This document shows, one piece after another, positions 22,242-34,390 of a DNA stretch of 64,000 nucleotides (position 1 is its first letter; the number at the start of each line of letters is the position of its first letter). Position numbers and translations under genes: made by a program. The stretch lies in contig NC_087071.1 of the NCBI RefSeq assembly GCF_963678635.1, forward strand, positions 9,163,842 to 9,227,841. The letters run 5' to 3'. Origin of the DNA: Symsagittifera roscoffensis (taxonomy: Eukaryota > Xenacoelomorpha > Acoela > Convolutidae). Below the pieces are notes generated by a model that was not told the DNA's origin, made no database searches, and saw only the letters and a program-made list of their open reading frames with translations.

Positions 22242-23899
22242 ACCACAGTCGGCTTTCAGATTAAATTGGACGGAGCTAAATTTCAGGAGGATTTTCATGC
22301 TTTTAACAATTGACTTTCTATGATCGCTGATAGTAGCATGTGCAGGAAATTTTTAAGACAGGAGCGAGATGAGGGTGCTTCAAAATAATGGTTGTGATTT
22401 TTGCCGATGTTGTTTGAGTGGAACCAAGGGCGGTTTTAGGGGCGATGATTCATGAGTATCCCCTTTGTACTATTTTAAGATATCCATATTTGGCTGATGG
22501 AACCTGTATTTAATCATTTTGAGCGGAAAGTGCGCGGCGAAAAAGCGCAATTTTTTGGTCAAATTTTTCAAAAGGTGCCCGTATTTTTAGCCTGAAAATT
22601 TGGCCGAAACAGGGCCTATTTAGTGTTTGAGGAGAGCTCGGAAAATCAATTTGATCGACTTTAAATAAAAGTCAACAAAATTTTCAATCAATTTTTTGAA
22701 AATCCGTCCCTTCTAGAAAATCCTAGATCCACCACTGAGCGGAACAAAAAAAAACCTATAAAGATCCGATGTTGGCCAAAATTGCTTAGAAAACATGCTA
22801 AAAAATCATATTATTTTCCATAAAAATTTCATCAAAAACAGGATTTTTTCGGTGTGCACTCTCTGCATGTTTAGTTTATATGGACAGCGCCTGTAGAAAC
22901 ATTTTTGAATGGGTCAATCAAACCTGGATGTCATAAGAATGAACCCAATGTTGCATGGAAATTTTGTCAGTCACAATTTAAAAAACATCCCCCCTCGCTC
23001 ATCCCCCCACCATATGGTTTATAAATTAAATATATTTATTTCTATACATTTATTTATTTTTATGTACATTTAAAATCTGATTGAGTGTAGAAAAAGAAAA
23101 AAAAATAGGCAACACGGCTTACAATATCAAATTTTTGATTACTAACTATTGATGGATGGATTTTAAAAAAATTTGCGTGTCTCATAGATTGGGACGTGCT
23201 GCATTGACCAAAAATTTTTAGTTATAACTTATTATGATGATGACTTGAGTAATAAATGCCAATTTTGTAATGAATTGATGTGGTTTAGAAAAAAATGAGC
23301 AGATATTGCTTAAATAAAAAAAAATTGAATGAGTTTGTTTTAATTAAAATGGCTGCCCAATCTAATATTTCTAATATAATGAAGCGTTGACTACTCGTTG
23401 CTGCAGTAAGAATACCTTTATTTGTTTTGAATAAATTAACGCCTTATCCGTGCAAATAAATTTATTGCTAGTTCATCAGTAATTTCAGAGTTTATATTAA
23501 CAGATTTTTTAAAGGTGGAAAATGAAAATTGACACAATATTGTTTTATCTAAACATGAAGAAAAGTTGGCCACCTGGGTTGACCAAAACTGCTTATCATC
23601 CTATTTTGCATATGAAAAAGTTTTTACCACAAAAATCTATACAATTCCATTCGTAGAGAAAATTTTCTGAAATTTTTTGATTTTTAAATTATCAGACATT
23701 GATCAAGGCATACATAAACATGTCATACAAAACAAATAAGACTTTTCAGCTTTTTTGAAAAACGTTATTAAACGAAAAGGAAAAATCCAACTTTAGTTTA
23801 TCCAAGACGACGTTATGCACACAAAAAAATAAGTTGTATGTTTCAGTACAAAATTGGATTTGCGGTTGAAAAAAAATTGATGCAATTTCAAAATTAATT
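22242..23899. other. Unassigned AT-rich stretch
   Basis: No gene supported. The segment 22,440-22,740 has transposon-like edges (GGCGGTTTTAGGGGCGATGA and AAATCCTAGATCCACCACTG), but I see no second copy in the window. Confidence 0.35.
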
Positions 23900-24150
23900 C
23901 TGAATAAAAAAGTCTAGTCATACAATTTCCATGTATGGGAATTGTGTGATAAGCATTTTTTTAAAAAATCAAAAAATCTCGTTTTGTTATCCCCGGACTA
24001 TTTAATAAGAATCAAACAGCCGCAGAAACTATTCTATATCTTTTTTCAACCATTTTCGAAATTGTACGAAAAATGTGTGACATGCATTTTTCTAAACAAT
24101 TGATGTGTGGAATTGTATGATAAGCGTTTCGATGTATGAAGTTCATCCCG
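23900..24150. repeat. R2 dispersed repeat, copy 2
   Basis: Same ordered blocks as 13,590-13,820 (AACAGCCGCAGAAACTATT, TCTTTTTTCAA, GAAATTGTACGAAAA, TGTATGATAAGCG). A second GATAAGCATTTTTTT lies just upstream, so the unit may itself be duplicated. Confidence 0.5.
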
Positions 24151-24868
24151 AAAGAAAAGAATAATTGAATAAACATTTCAATTAAATATAATTGAAATAT
24201 TAAAATTTTAAATCTCAATATCGACATTTTTAGTTTTCATGATTTTTAAATTACAGTGAAAAGTTTTATGTATTATGAAACCATGATATTAAATTATTAT
24301 TATGAAAAAATCACAAGTCTGCCTGATTGTAATTTTTACACGGTTTGTTATTTTCTATGAACGTAAATTTGTCAAAAAAGAAGTTTTAATAGGAAATTAA
24401 ATTTATAAAAAAAATCCGAAACAAATTACAGACACAAGAAGTATTGCTGTTTGCAGGTTTCAAACAATGCGATATGACTCATGATTTAGACAAATATGGC
24501 TGAATGGAAGTTTCTTTGGCGTTCATGTTTCAGTAAGCTCCTTTAGATTGATTCCAAGGTAGTTCGAACCGTTTAAAACGAATTCGGATCTTCAAAATTT
24601 TACCTTATGAATGATTTTCTTCTCGTAAAAACTTTAATTAAACTGTTTCTTTTATGTAATGATTTATGTAATTGATCTTCACGCCGAGCAATATTTTTTC
24701 AAAAATGATCAAAATGGTAAGAAAACGATTATTGCAATCGCGCAGTACCACAAAATATTTTCCTAGATAATAATTTGTGTACACCCATAAAATTTTGTCC
24801 TGGATAGTGAATACTATCGTAACTTTTTTATACTTGTTAAACAACCATTGTTTAGCAATAGCCATAAT
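24151..24868. other. Unassigned AT-rich stretch
   Basis: A 75-codon minus frame (24638-24865) rich in Ile/Tyr/Lys is the only notable feature. It is probably chance. Confidence 0.35.
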
Positions 24869-25153
24869 GTTTTTTGTTTCATCAAAATCAACTAAAAAAG
24901 ATTTTTCTTTGGCTGAAAAGCTGATTACACATAAAAAACAGTTTTGTTGAGGTATTTGAGAAAAAATTACTTATCTATTTGAGATTTTTTGCTTGAGACA
25001 TTTTGCTAGCAATCAGAAAACAGTAATAGGACACGATTTGTTGCCCCATGATTGATTTTTTTCTCAAATATTTCAACAAAAATGTTTCTTTTGTGTAATC
25101 AGCTTTTCAGACAAAGAAAAAAAAAATTTGTTCATTTTGATGAAACAAAAAAC
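24869..25153. mobile_element. Foldback (long inverted repeat) element, full copy
   Basis: Ends are GTTTTTTGTTTCATCAAAAT and its exact complement ATTTTGATGAAACAAAAAAC. Both ~100-bp arms align, through AAGCTGATTACAC / GTGTAATCAGCTT and CAACAAAA / TTTTGTTG, around a unique centre containing AATAGGACACGATTTGTTGC. It is noncoding and is related to two shorter copies inside the tandem units (about 26,967-27,136 and 29,234-29,403). Confidence 0.75.
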
Positions 25154-25282
25154 GCAACGAAAACAAATTTGTCTACAAGAATTTGCGTAATTGTCGTAGT
25201 CGTAATACTACATAAAAATCTTACAAAGACATGCTAATGCATGGTAAAAAGAGGTCAAAATTACAGGCTAATCTTTTTTTAG

Positions 25283-25479
25283 GAACGAAAAGTGCAAATC
25301 ACTTAGTTTCAATGTATGTAAAATCACGCGACATACAAATTTCAAAAGTCATGCGAATGTCAGCAAATATGATGCTCAATAAATTTTTTCAAATACCTAT
25401 TAAATACTTATCTCATCCTATTTATGTCCCCTTATATTATCTGGGAAAACTAGCAATGGAATTATCTTTAAAGGGTTAA
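25283..25479 (+). CDS. Possible terminal exon in tandem unit 1
   Basis: Follows a pyrimidine-run acceptor (ATCTTTTTTTAG) and stays open to a TAA. The protein part is KSANHLVSMYVKSRDIQISK followed by a Met/Leu/Tyr-rich tail. The same frame, acceptor and stop are kept at 27,550-27,746 and 29,817-30,013, with only a few conservative changes (H to Q, Y to D between unit 1 and units 2 and 3). The conservation is partly due to recent duplication, so coding status is uncertain. Confidence 0.3.
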
Positions 25480-25759
25480 ATAATCCGCTCCACGGGATAA
25501 CTGAGAATATTTTACAAGCTAATCTTATCCCTGACAAATCGCGTAGGAATAAATTTATCTGCAATGAAAAAGAAAATTAAATTCCTTGAGAATTTTTGAT
25601 ATTCGTGGAACTAACTGCAAAGAGGAAAAAAATCATCTAATCAAGTCTTTTTGCTAAAGAATATTTATATCACAAAAACCTCAATTCTTCTGTGTATTAA
25701 GATATTAAAATCAACTTCATTCGTTTTTTCCTTTCTTCAATTGAAATTAATTCATCAAA

Positions 25760-25918
25760 ATGACAGAAAAAAGTTGTTTATTTGGGTTCTTGCTTAATGA
25801 ACCATTAATATCTTCAATTCTTGAAACAATTCATTCTGGTCACGATGAAAAACTGTTAAATTGTGTATCTGCAAACCTAGTTGGGAAAAAAGTAATTTTT
25901 CACGGAGTAAACCTATGA
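25760..25918 (+). CDS. 52-aa ORF in tandem unit 1
   Basis: ATG in the context ATCAAAATGACA opens 52 codons ending in TGA: MTEKSCLFGFLLNEPLISSI, then a polar segment. It is protein-like in composition. A GT donor-like site (AAAGTAATTT) near its end would allow splicing toward the acceptor of the next unit, so the unit may hold a short gene. There is no recognisable domain. Confidence 0.35.
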   Translation: MTEKSCLFGFLLNEPLISSILETIHSGHDEKLLNCVSANLVGKKVIFHGVNL

Positions 25919-27549
25919 AAATTGTTTTTGCAAAAATTCTTATTCAAATTCAGAGTAAAACAAATTTCCATTTGAATGTATTATTTTTCTTAAAAAAATT
26001 TTCGGAGCGATTTTTGTTTACTTCCCTTTGCCAGAGATATTTTTTTTGTTCCCTTTGCCAGAGATATTTTTTTTGTTTAACGATTAATTTCTTCTTCCCA
26101 CTTCTCAAATGTTTTTGAACTGTTTCCGTTCCAACATAAATTGCACGTGCTTTTAGTTTTGTGATGCGCTAAAACTTCTCTAATATTTGAAGCGGAAACT
26201 TCAAACAAATCGGCTTCATTTCTTTTGCAGCTGCGACGAAATTGTTTTTAACAAAGAAGATTGCAGTTCTCTCAAAATTTGGGCATAGTTGTGCCGCAAC
26301 CTTACTAAATAAGGGAACAACTCGTGTAGTTTCGATGAATACAAAGAAAAAATTCTTCAAAAGTAGTTCATCTGTTTTGTTTCGGTATTAAGGAAAGAAA
26401 TTTTCAGAAATAGTTTTAAATTTAAGATTGGTGAAGGATTGAGACTCATAATAAAAAAGTATCTCCGTCTTCCACGCTAGAAAAAAAGGAGTGAAACACA
26501 AAGGAGGAGTTTTTTTTGTATCAAAAGACTGTATTATAATCTATGTATGCCTATATATCATTAATAAATGTGTTCTAATTACGTCGCAGGAAACCGAGAG
26601 ACCGAGAGAAATTTGAGTTTCCCATTCATTAAAAACCCAGTCTGTCTAGTTCTGCTATTTATCTTAACCCTGAAACTTCTACTCATTTTAGCGCTCTGAA
26701 TGATTAACAATAATTTAGCCAAAGAAAAAAATAACAAATACTTTCTAAGTAAACATATAAACTGATACATAAACTCCATAACATTAAGTTACTTGTGCAC
26801 CTAGATATTCTCGATTTTTGTTGTGCTTGGCTGCATGCATATCAACGGTACTTGGTCACAAGCCCGGTCCAATATACTTTTGCTCAATTTTATTTTTGTC
26901 TGCTGAACACTCTCTTGAAACTATGGAAATTTATTTTCCTACTGTAGTTTGTTGTATTTTCCTACTCAGTTTTGTTGATGTATTTGAGAAAAAATTACTG
27001 ATCTATTTGAGATTTTTTTTGCTTGAGACATTTTGCTAGCAATCAGAAAACAGTAATAGGACACGATTCGTTGCCCCATGATTGATTTTTTTCTCAAATA
27101 CTTCAACAAAACTGTTTCTTTTGAGTAATCAGCTTTACTTATTACTAAGAAAAAGAGTTGGATCCAAATCTACCAGCAATGTTTAACTCGGATATCATAA
27201 GCAAAACTCCGAAAAAAATTTTTTTGGAAGCATGGAAGAAATTGCGTCTTATTATTATTAATTGATGCTATATTTAACTTCAATTAAATTTAATTGATGC
27301 TATGTTTTTTTTTGTTTTGAAAACCTACTAGTTAACGATTTCCAATCAAGTGAAAAGTCTAGTTACATGAAACTTAAGCAGTTCAATAAAAACCAAAAAC
27401 TGCTTCAAAATTCTGAGTTTAGTAGTTTTGAAATATTGAAATTTTATCACAAGTGTTTTTCCGTTAACCAAAAAACTTTTAATTGACTTCTTTTAATTTC
27501 TCATAGTTCCTCATGCTATTTTATATTTTTTGATAAAATCTTTTTTTAG

Positions 27550-27746
27550 CAACGAAAAGTGCAAATCACTTAGTTTCAATGTATGTAAAATCACGCGACA
27601 TACAAATTTCAAAAGTCATGCGAATGTCAGCAAATATGATGCTGAATAAATTTTTTCAAATACCTATTAAATACTTATCTCAACCTATTGATGTCCCTTT
27701 ATACTATCTGGGAAAACTAGCAATGGAATTATCTTTAAAAGGTTAA
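27550..27746 (+). CDS. Possible terminal exon in tandem unit 2
   Basis: Counterpart of 25,283-25,479 with intact acceptor and TAA. If a gene starts at the small ORF of unit 1 (25,760), this would be its last exon about 1.6 kb downstream. That arrangement is conjecture. Confidence 0.3.
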
Positions 27747-28026
27747 ATAATCCGCTCCACGGGATAACTGGGAATATTTTACAAGCTAATCTTATCCCTG
27801 ACAAATCGCGTAGGAATAAATTTATCTGCAATGAAAAAGAAAATTAAATTCCTTGAGAATTTTTGATATTCGTGGAACTAACTGCAAAGAGGAAAAAAAT
27901 CATCTAATCAAGTCTTTTTGCTAAAGAATATTTATATCACAAAAACCTCAATTCTTCTGTGTATTAAGATATTAAAATCAACTTCATTCGTTTTTTCCTT
28001 TCTTCAATTGAAATTAATTCATCAAA

Positions 28027-28185
28027 ATGACAGAAAAAAGTTGTTTATTTGGGTTCTTGCTTAATGAACCATTAATATCTTCAATTCTTGAAACAATTCA
28101 TTCTGGTCACGATGAAAAACTGTTAAATTGTGTATCTGCAAACCTAGTTGGGAAAAAAGTAATTTTTCACGGAGTAAACCTATGA
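28027..28185 (+). CDS. 52-aa ORF in tandem unit 2
   Basis: Identical in sequence to the ORF at 25,760-25,918, kept intact. Confidence 0.35.
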   Translation: MTEKSCLFGFLLNEPLISSILETIHSGHDEKLLNCVSANLVGKKVIFHGVNL

Positions 28186-29816
28186 AAATTGTTTTTGCAA
28201 AAATTCTTATTCAAATTCAGAGTAAAACAAATTTCCATTTGAATGTATTATTTTTCTTAAAAAAATTTTCGGAGCGATTTTTGTTTACTTCCCTTTGCCA
28301 GAGATATTTTTTTTGTTCCTTTTGCCAGAGATATTTTTTTTGTTTAACGATTAATTTCTTCTTCCCACTTCTCAAAAGTTTTTGAACTGTTTCCGTTCCA
28401 ACATAAATTGCACGTGCTTTTAGTTTTGTGATGCGCTAAAACTTCTCTAATATTTGAAGCGGAAACTTCAAACAAATCGGCTTCATTTCTTTTGCAGCTG
28501 CGACGAAATTGTTTTTAACAAAGAAGATTGCAGTTCTCTCAAAATTTGGGCATAGTTGTGCCGCAACCTTACTAAATAAGGGAACAACTCGTGTAGTTTC
28601 GATGAATACAAAGAAAAAATTCTTCAAAAGTAGTTTATCTGTTTTGTTTCGGTATTAAGGAAAGAAATTTTCAGAAATAGTTTTAAATTTAAGATTGGTG
28701 AAGGATTGAGACTCATCATAAAAAAGTATCTCCGTCTTCCACGCTAGAAAAAAGGAGTGAAACACAAAGGAGGAGTTTTTTTTGTATCAAAAGACTGTAT
28801 TATAATCTATGTATGCCTATATATCATTAATAAATGTATTCTTATTACGTCGCAGGAAACCGAGAGACCGAGAGAAATTTGAGTTTCCCATTCATTAAAA
28901 ACCCAGTCTGTCTAGTTCTGCTATTTATCTTAACCCTGAAACTTCTACTCATTTTAGCGCTCTGAATGATTAACAATAATTTAGCCAAAGAAAAAAATAA
29001 CAAATACTTTCTAAGTAAACATATAAACTGATACATAAACTCCATAACATTAAGTTACTTGTGCACCTAGATATTCTCGATTTTTGTTGTGCTTGGCTGC
29101 ATGCATATCAACGGTACTTGGTCACAAGCCCGGTCCAATATACTTTTGCTCAATTTTATTTTTGTCTGCTGAACACTCTCTTGAAACTATGGAAATTTAT
29201 TTTCCTACTGTAGTTTGTTGTATTTTCCTACTCAGTTTTGTTGATGTATTTGAGAAAAAATTACTGATCTATTTGAGATTTTTTTTGCTTGAGACATTTT
29301 GCTAGCAATCAGAAAACAGTAATAGGACACGATTCGTTGCCCCATGATTGATTTTTTTCTCAAATACTTCAACAAAACTGTTTCTTTTGAGTAATCAGCT
29401 TTACTTATTACTAAGAAAAAGAGTTGGATCCAAATCTACCAGCAATGTTTAACTCGGAAATCATAAACAAAACTCCGAAAATAAAAAATTTTGGAAGCAT
29501 GGAAGAAATTGCGTCTTATTATTATTAATTGATGCTATATTTAACTTCAATTAAATTTAATTGATGCTATGTTTTTTTTTGTTTTGAAAACCTACTAGTT
29601 AACGATTTCCAATCAAGTGAAAAGTCTAGTTACATGAAACTTAAGCAGTTCAATAAAAACCAAAAACTGCTTCAAAATTCTGAGTTTAGTAGTTTTGAAA
29701 TATTGAAATTTTATCACAAGTGTTTTTCCGTTAACCAAAAAATTTTTAATTGACTTCTTTTAATTTCTCATAGTTCCTCATGCTATTTTATATTTTTTGA
29801 TAAAATCTTTTTTTAG

Positions 29817-30013
29817 CAACGAAAAGTGCAAATCACTTAGTTTCAATGTATGTAAAATCACGCGACATACAAATTTCAAAAGTCATGCGAATGTCAGCAA
29901 ATATGATGCTGAATAAATTTTTTCAAATACCTATTAAATACTTATCTCAACCTATTGATGTCCCTTTATACTATCTGGGAAAACTAGCAATGGAATTATC
30001 TTTAAAAGGTTAA
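29817..30013 (+). CDS. Possible terminal exon in tandem unit 3
   Basis: Counterpart of 27,550-27,746, intact acceptor and stop. Confidence 0.3.
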
Positions 30014-30293
30014 ATAATCCGCTCCACGGGATAACTGGGAATATTTTACAAGCTAATCTTATCCCTGACAAATAGCGTAGGAATAAATTTATCTGCAATG
30101 AAAAAGAAAATTAAATTCCTTGAGAATTTTTGATATTCGTGGAACTAACTGCAAAGAGGAAAAAAATCATCTAATCAAGTCTTTTTGCTAAAGAATATTT
30201 ATATCACAAAAACCTCAATTCTTCTGTGTATTAAGATATTAAAATCAACTTCATTCGTTTTTTCCTTTCTTCAATTGAAATTAATTCATCAAA

Positions 30294-30452
30294 ATGACAG
30301 AAAAAAGTTGTTTATTTGGGTTCTTGCTTAATGAACCATTAATATCTTCAATTCTTGAAACAATTCATTCTGGTCACGATGAAAAACTGTTAAATTGTGT
30401 ATCTGCAAACCTAGTTGGGAAAAAAGTAATTTTTCACGGAGTAAACCTATGA
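30294..30452 (+). CDS. 52-aa ORF in tandem unit 3
   Basis: Same sequence as the ORF of units 1 and 2; intact although the rest of unit 3 has diverged more. No fourth unit follows to supply a downstream exon. Confidence 0.35.
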   Translation: MTEKSCLFGFLLNEPLISSILETIHSGHDEKLLNCVSANLVGKKVIFHGVNL

Positions 30453-31468
30453 AAATTGTTTTTGCAAAAATTCTTATTCAAATTCAGAGTAAAACAAATT
30501 TCCATTTGAATGTATTATTTTTCTTTAAAAAATTTTCGGAGCGATTTTTGTTTACTTCCCTTTGCCAGAGATATTTTTTTTGTTCCCTTTGCCAGAGATA
30601 TTTTTTTGTTTAACGATTAATTTCTTCTTCCCACTTCTCAAAAGTTTTTGAACTGTTTCCGTTCCAACATAAATTGCACGTGCTTTTAGTTTTGTGATGC
30701 GCTAAAACTTCTCTAATATTTGAAGCGGAAACTTCCAACAAATCGGCTTCATTTCTTTTGCAGCTGCGACGAAATTGTTTTTAACAAAGAAGATTGCAGT
30801 TCTCTCAAAATTTGGGCATAGTTGTGCCGCAACCTTACTAAATAAGGGAACAACTCGTGTAGTTTCGATGAACACAAAGAAAAAATTCTTCAAAAGTAGT
30901 TCATCTGTTTTGTTTCGGTATTAAGGAAAGAAATTTTCAGAAATAGTTTTAAATTTAAGATTGGTGAAGGATTGAGACTCATCACAAAAAAAGTATCTCC
31001 GTATTCCACGCTAGAAAAAAAGGAGTGAAACACAAAAGAGGAGTTTTTGTATCAAAAGACTGTATTATAATCTTTGTATGCCTATATATCATTAATAAAT
31101 TTATTCTTATTACGTCGCAGGAAACCGAGAGACCAATAGAAATTTGCGTTTCCCATTCATTAAAAACCCAGTCTGTCTATTTTTGCTATTTTTCTTAACC
31201 CTGAAACTTCTACTCATTTTAGCGCTCTGAATGATTAACAACAATTTAGCCAAAGAAAAAAGTAACAAATACTTTCTAAGTAACCATATAAACTGATACA
31301 TAAACTCCATAACATTAAGTTACTTGTGCACCTAGATATTCTCGATTTTTGTTGTGCTTGGCTGAATGTATATCAACGGTACTTGGTCACAAGCCCGGTC
31401 CAATATACTTCTGCTAAATTTTATTTTTGTCCGCTGAACAATCTTTTGAAACTATGAAAATTTATTTT

Positions 31469-34199
31469 TCTACTGTAACAATTTGGTTCGGTGAAAGGCA
31501 AAATGTTTCTGAAATAGCAACCTCCCGTTCAACTATGAGATGTAATTGTTCCGTTAAAATTTTTGTAGAAGAAATAAAAATTTGTTGGATTAAAATAAAG
31601 ACAAACATTAGGACAAGATAAATGGTAAATGAAACCATGACTACCTATCAAAAGATTATCAGGAAAAAAATAATTTATATTTAAACTGATAAGTAACAGT
31701 TTTATTTAGAATTTTTTCTGAATATCTTCTTGTTCGAGATCTTTGATGTTATATGTTTTTGGTTTCTTTGTTAATATTCTCACCTCTTTTCCGGACAAAT
31801 TACCATTTTTTGAAGTTTTATCTCCGATTTAGAATTTGACTTAATGTGTTTTACAAACAGTTCGTTATACTGATTTTTGCGATAATTTTTTAATGTTTTT
31901 TTTCACATCTCTGTCAGTAATTTCAGTAGATTGATATTTGCGATAATTTTTTAATGACACAAATTTTCGCTCTTCTTGGTGATAAAAGTAAAAAAAATTT
32001 CAAGGCTGCAAGACTTGAACAAGACTGTTTGTATTTTGTAATTTTACATCTTTTCTCAATTTGCTTTGACGAAATTGAATTAAATCAATCAAGTCTGCTC
32101 CTTCAAATCAAAGTCTGTAATCAAGCCAAAATTTCCTCTTGTAAAAATTTCAAATTTTAGTTTTTTTTTGCACTAGACTATAGCAAGGCTGGTTATGCAG
32201 AAAAACTAAGTAAAAGCTGGTTGAAAGAAACAATGTACAAAAAATAATAAAGATTTTGTGCTGATAAATAAATTTATGTTAGAACTCGGTGACTGGAACG
32301 TATGTCTTTGGTAACTCTAAGTCTCTTTCCAATTAGTGGTGAAACTGAATTGAGTTTGATATGTATTACATTTAAACGCCTGTGTTTTTCTATAGTAGCA
32401 GTTTTCACAAACAGTTTAGAGTTTGAAAATTTTTCACAAGAACCATTTATTTTACGCAGATGCTGACTGCAATTAGTTTCCTGTTTAAGTTTGAGAATTT
32501 ATTGGTTTGACTTCAAAGAGGTTGATAAGGAAGAAAATTTAGAAAGAAGTTAAATGCCGCATGAAAAGTACCAAATTTTAAACAATAGAGAATAAGACGA
32601 ACTTTTTTTGATTTTTTGGACCAACTATGGAGCTAAAAAATGTTTTAAAAATAACTGTCTGTTCTTGATCAGATAGCCACCAAATTGGTTCTTCACTTGC
32701 AGTGGATAAAAATAATCAAATCAAACGATTGCACATACTTGTATCACAACCATTACAAAAACTTGGCACATAAAGTTAAAAAAGATCTATCACATGTACG
32801 TTCAAAAATCTTCCATGATGTTTGATTATAATTATCTTCAGTGAAAACAAATTTTCACAATCTGGGAGACAGTGGGCTCATTGAATAATAAATGAAACTT
32901 TAAAAATTGAGTAGAGAAAGACAAATAGGGTTTACACTTTATTGAAAAAAAATCTAATCTGTTTCGTATACAAAAATTTTTCTTTCTGCACAGTGAAAGG
33001 TTTTTTGCAAGACAAAATATGCAAGCGCTATAACTGCAATCAGACTTTTAATTTTTAAATATTTTCATCCAAATTGCTAGCTTTAATTCAGTTGTTTATA
33101 ACGGAAATTTAAAAGTCAGTATCTTTTAACAATCGCTAATATAATTGATTTCAAAAAAATGCTTGTAACCCAATCAGACTGATAAATTGGTTTTTTGGGA
33201 TAAGGAAGGACGACATTGAGGCAACCATTATAGCTTGCAAAGAGATAAGTAAACCAACCAAGTGACCAAGGAAACTTGAACAGAGAAGACTATGTGCAAC
33301 ATAACAAGTTCAGTTCCTTTGATTGTAATATATTTGACAGATGCAGCAGAATTATGTTGGACTGCTTGAAATCTGAAGGTTTAGATGTTTGCAAAATATA
33401 ATTCTTACAAAAATTGTCCAATGCAGTTAGAACACCAAAATGATTTCTTTGGTCCATTTTCTTCATATTTATATCGTGGTTCAACATATACAGGTAAAAA
33501 CAAACAAATTTGCTTTTTCATTGGACGAAATATAGTGCTTAATACGCTCGAAAAAAAAAGATAGTCACACACAATTTCTGAAAGTTATTTTTTACAGTAC
33601 ATTTCTCAATAACGATTTAATTTTTTTAAATGTTTCGACCGAAACTAGTGATGAGGGAGTTAAATCGGCCAAATTATCAAATTTTTCCGTAGGCAGTTGT
33701 GAAGACTGATTGTATTTCTATTGAATTCCTCATCGGTGATACTCTATAGGTTCTTGTTTTTGCCATTCATTCGATGGTGATTGCATTTTTTTCAAAAAAA
33801 ATGGTAAAATACCATCTTGATTTGAAAATTCAAATAAAAACTTCTTGAAGAACCAATATTCCATTTCATACTGCTCAACTCAAAAACGAATTGAATATTG
33901 ATTTCAGATAATTGGTTTTTTGGATTAAAAAAAGAAACATCAATAATCACTGTTTCTAACAATACTATTTTTTATAAAATCTACAAAACTTGGGACAATT
34001 ATCTGATTTTAGTCAAAGTAAGGTTGACATCGGCAAGTTGCTCCATTGCTTCATTCTCCTTTGCAGTCATGAAACGAGTCTGAGTGCATGGATGCTTTTT
34101 GGCAGTGTACTTTTGGGTTGTGACACAAACTTGTCTTCTTCTCAAAAATGAGTTCCAGTTAATGAACGAAAACAAAATTTATACTATACCATCGAGATC
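31469..34199. other. AT-rich stretch without supported gene
   Basis: A minus frame at 33290-33487 (65 codons) contains MDQRNHFGVLTALDNF directly followed by a GTAAGAATT donor-like site and could be an exon, but no partner is visible. Nothing else stands out. Confidence 0.35.
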
Positions 34200-34390
34200 A
34201 ATTTTAATTTTCACTGCCGACATTGCGTCTTTTCTTTTTCGCCAAGATAGACATGGGAGACGCAATCTCTTTCTTTTTTCACCAAGATTTTGACTGCCGA
34301 GTTTGCGTCTCCTTCTTTTCCACCAAGATAGATTATGGTTCCGTACGAAAAATATGTAGTCAAGCAAGATTATTGCGTCTCGCTCCACAA
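34200..34390. repeat. Short degenerate tandem repeat
   Basis: Three imperfect copies of a ~55-nt unit: CTGCCGA.(A/T)TTGCGTCT, then a TCTTTTTC run, then ACCAAGATAGA. Open frames across it (34179-34454 minus, 34223-34417 plus) simply translate the repeat. Confidence 0.55.

Larger units (their letters stand above)
25271..31468. repeat. Tandem array of a 2,267-bp unit, two full copies and one partial
   Basis: Landmarks recur at exactly 2,267 nt (GTGCAAATCACTTAG at 25,292, 27,559 and 29,826). Units start near 25,271, 27,538 and 29,805. The third stops matching near 31,468, just where units 1 and 2 carry the shorter foldback element. Units 1 and 2 are nearly identical; unit 3 has more differences toward its right end. 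Each unit holds a 23-nt internal duplication (CCCTTTGCCAGAGATATTTT). On the minus strand each also has a coding-like segment (frames near 26169-26360 followed, after a frame change, by EVSASNIREVLAHHKTKST). I recognise no protein family. Confidence 0.9.
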
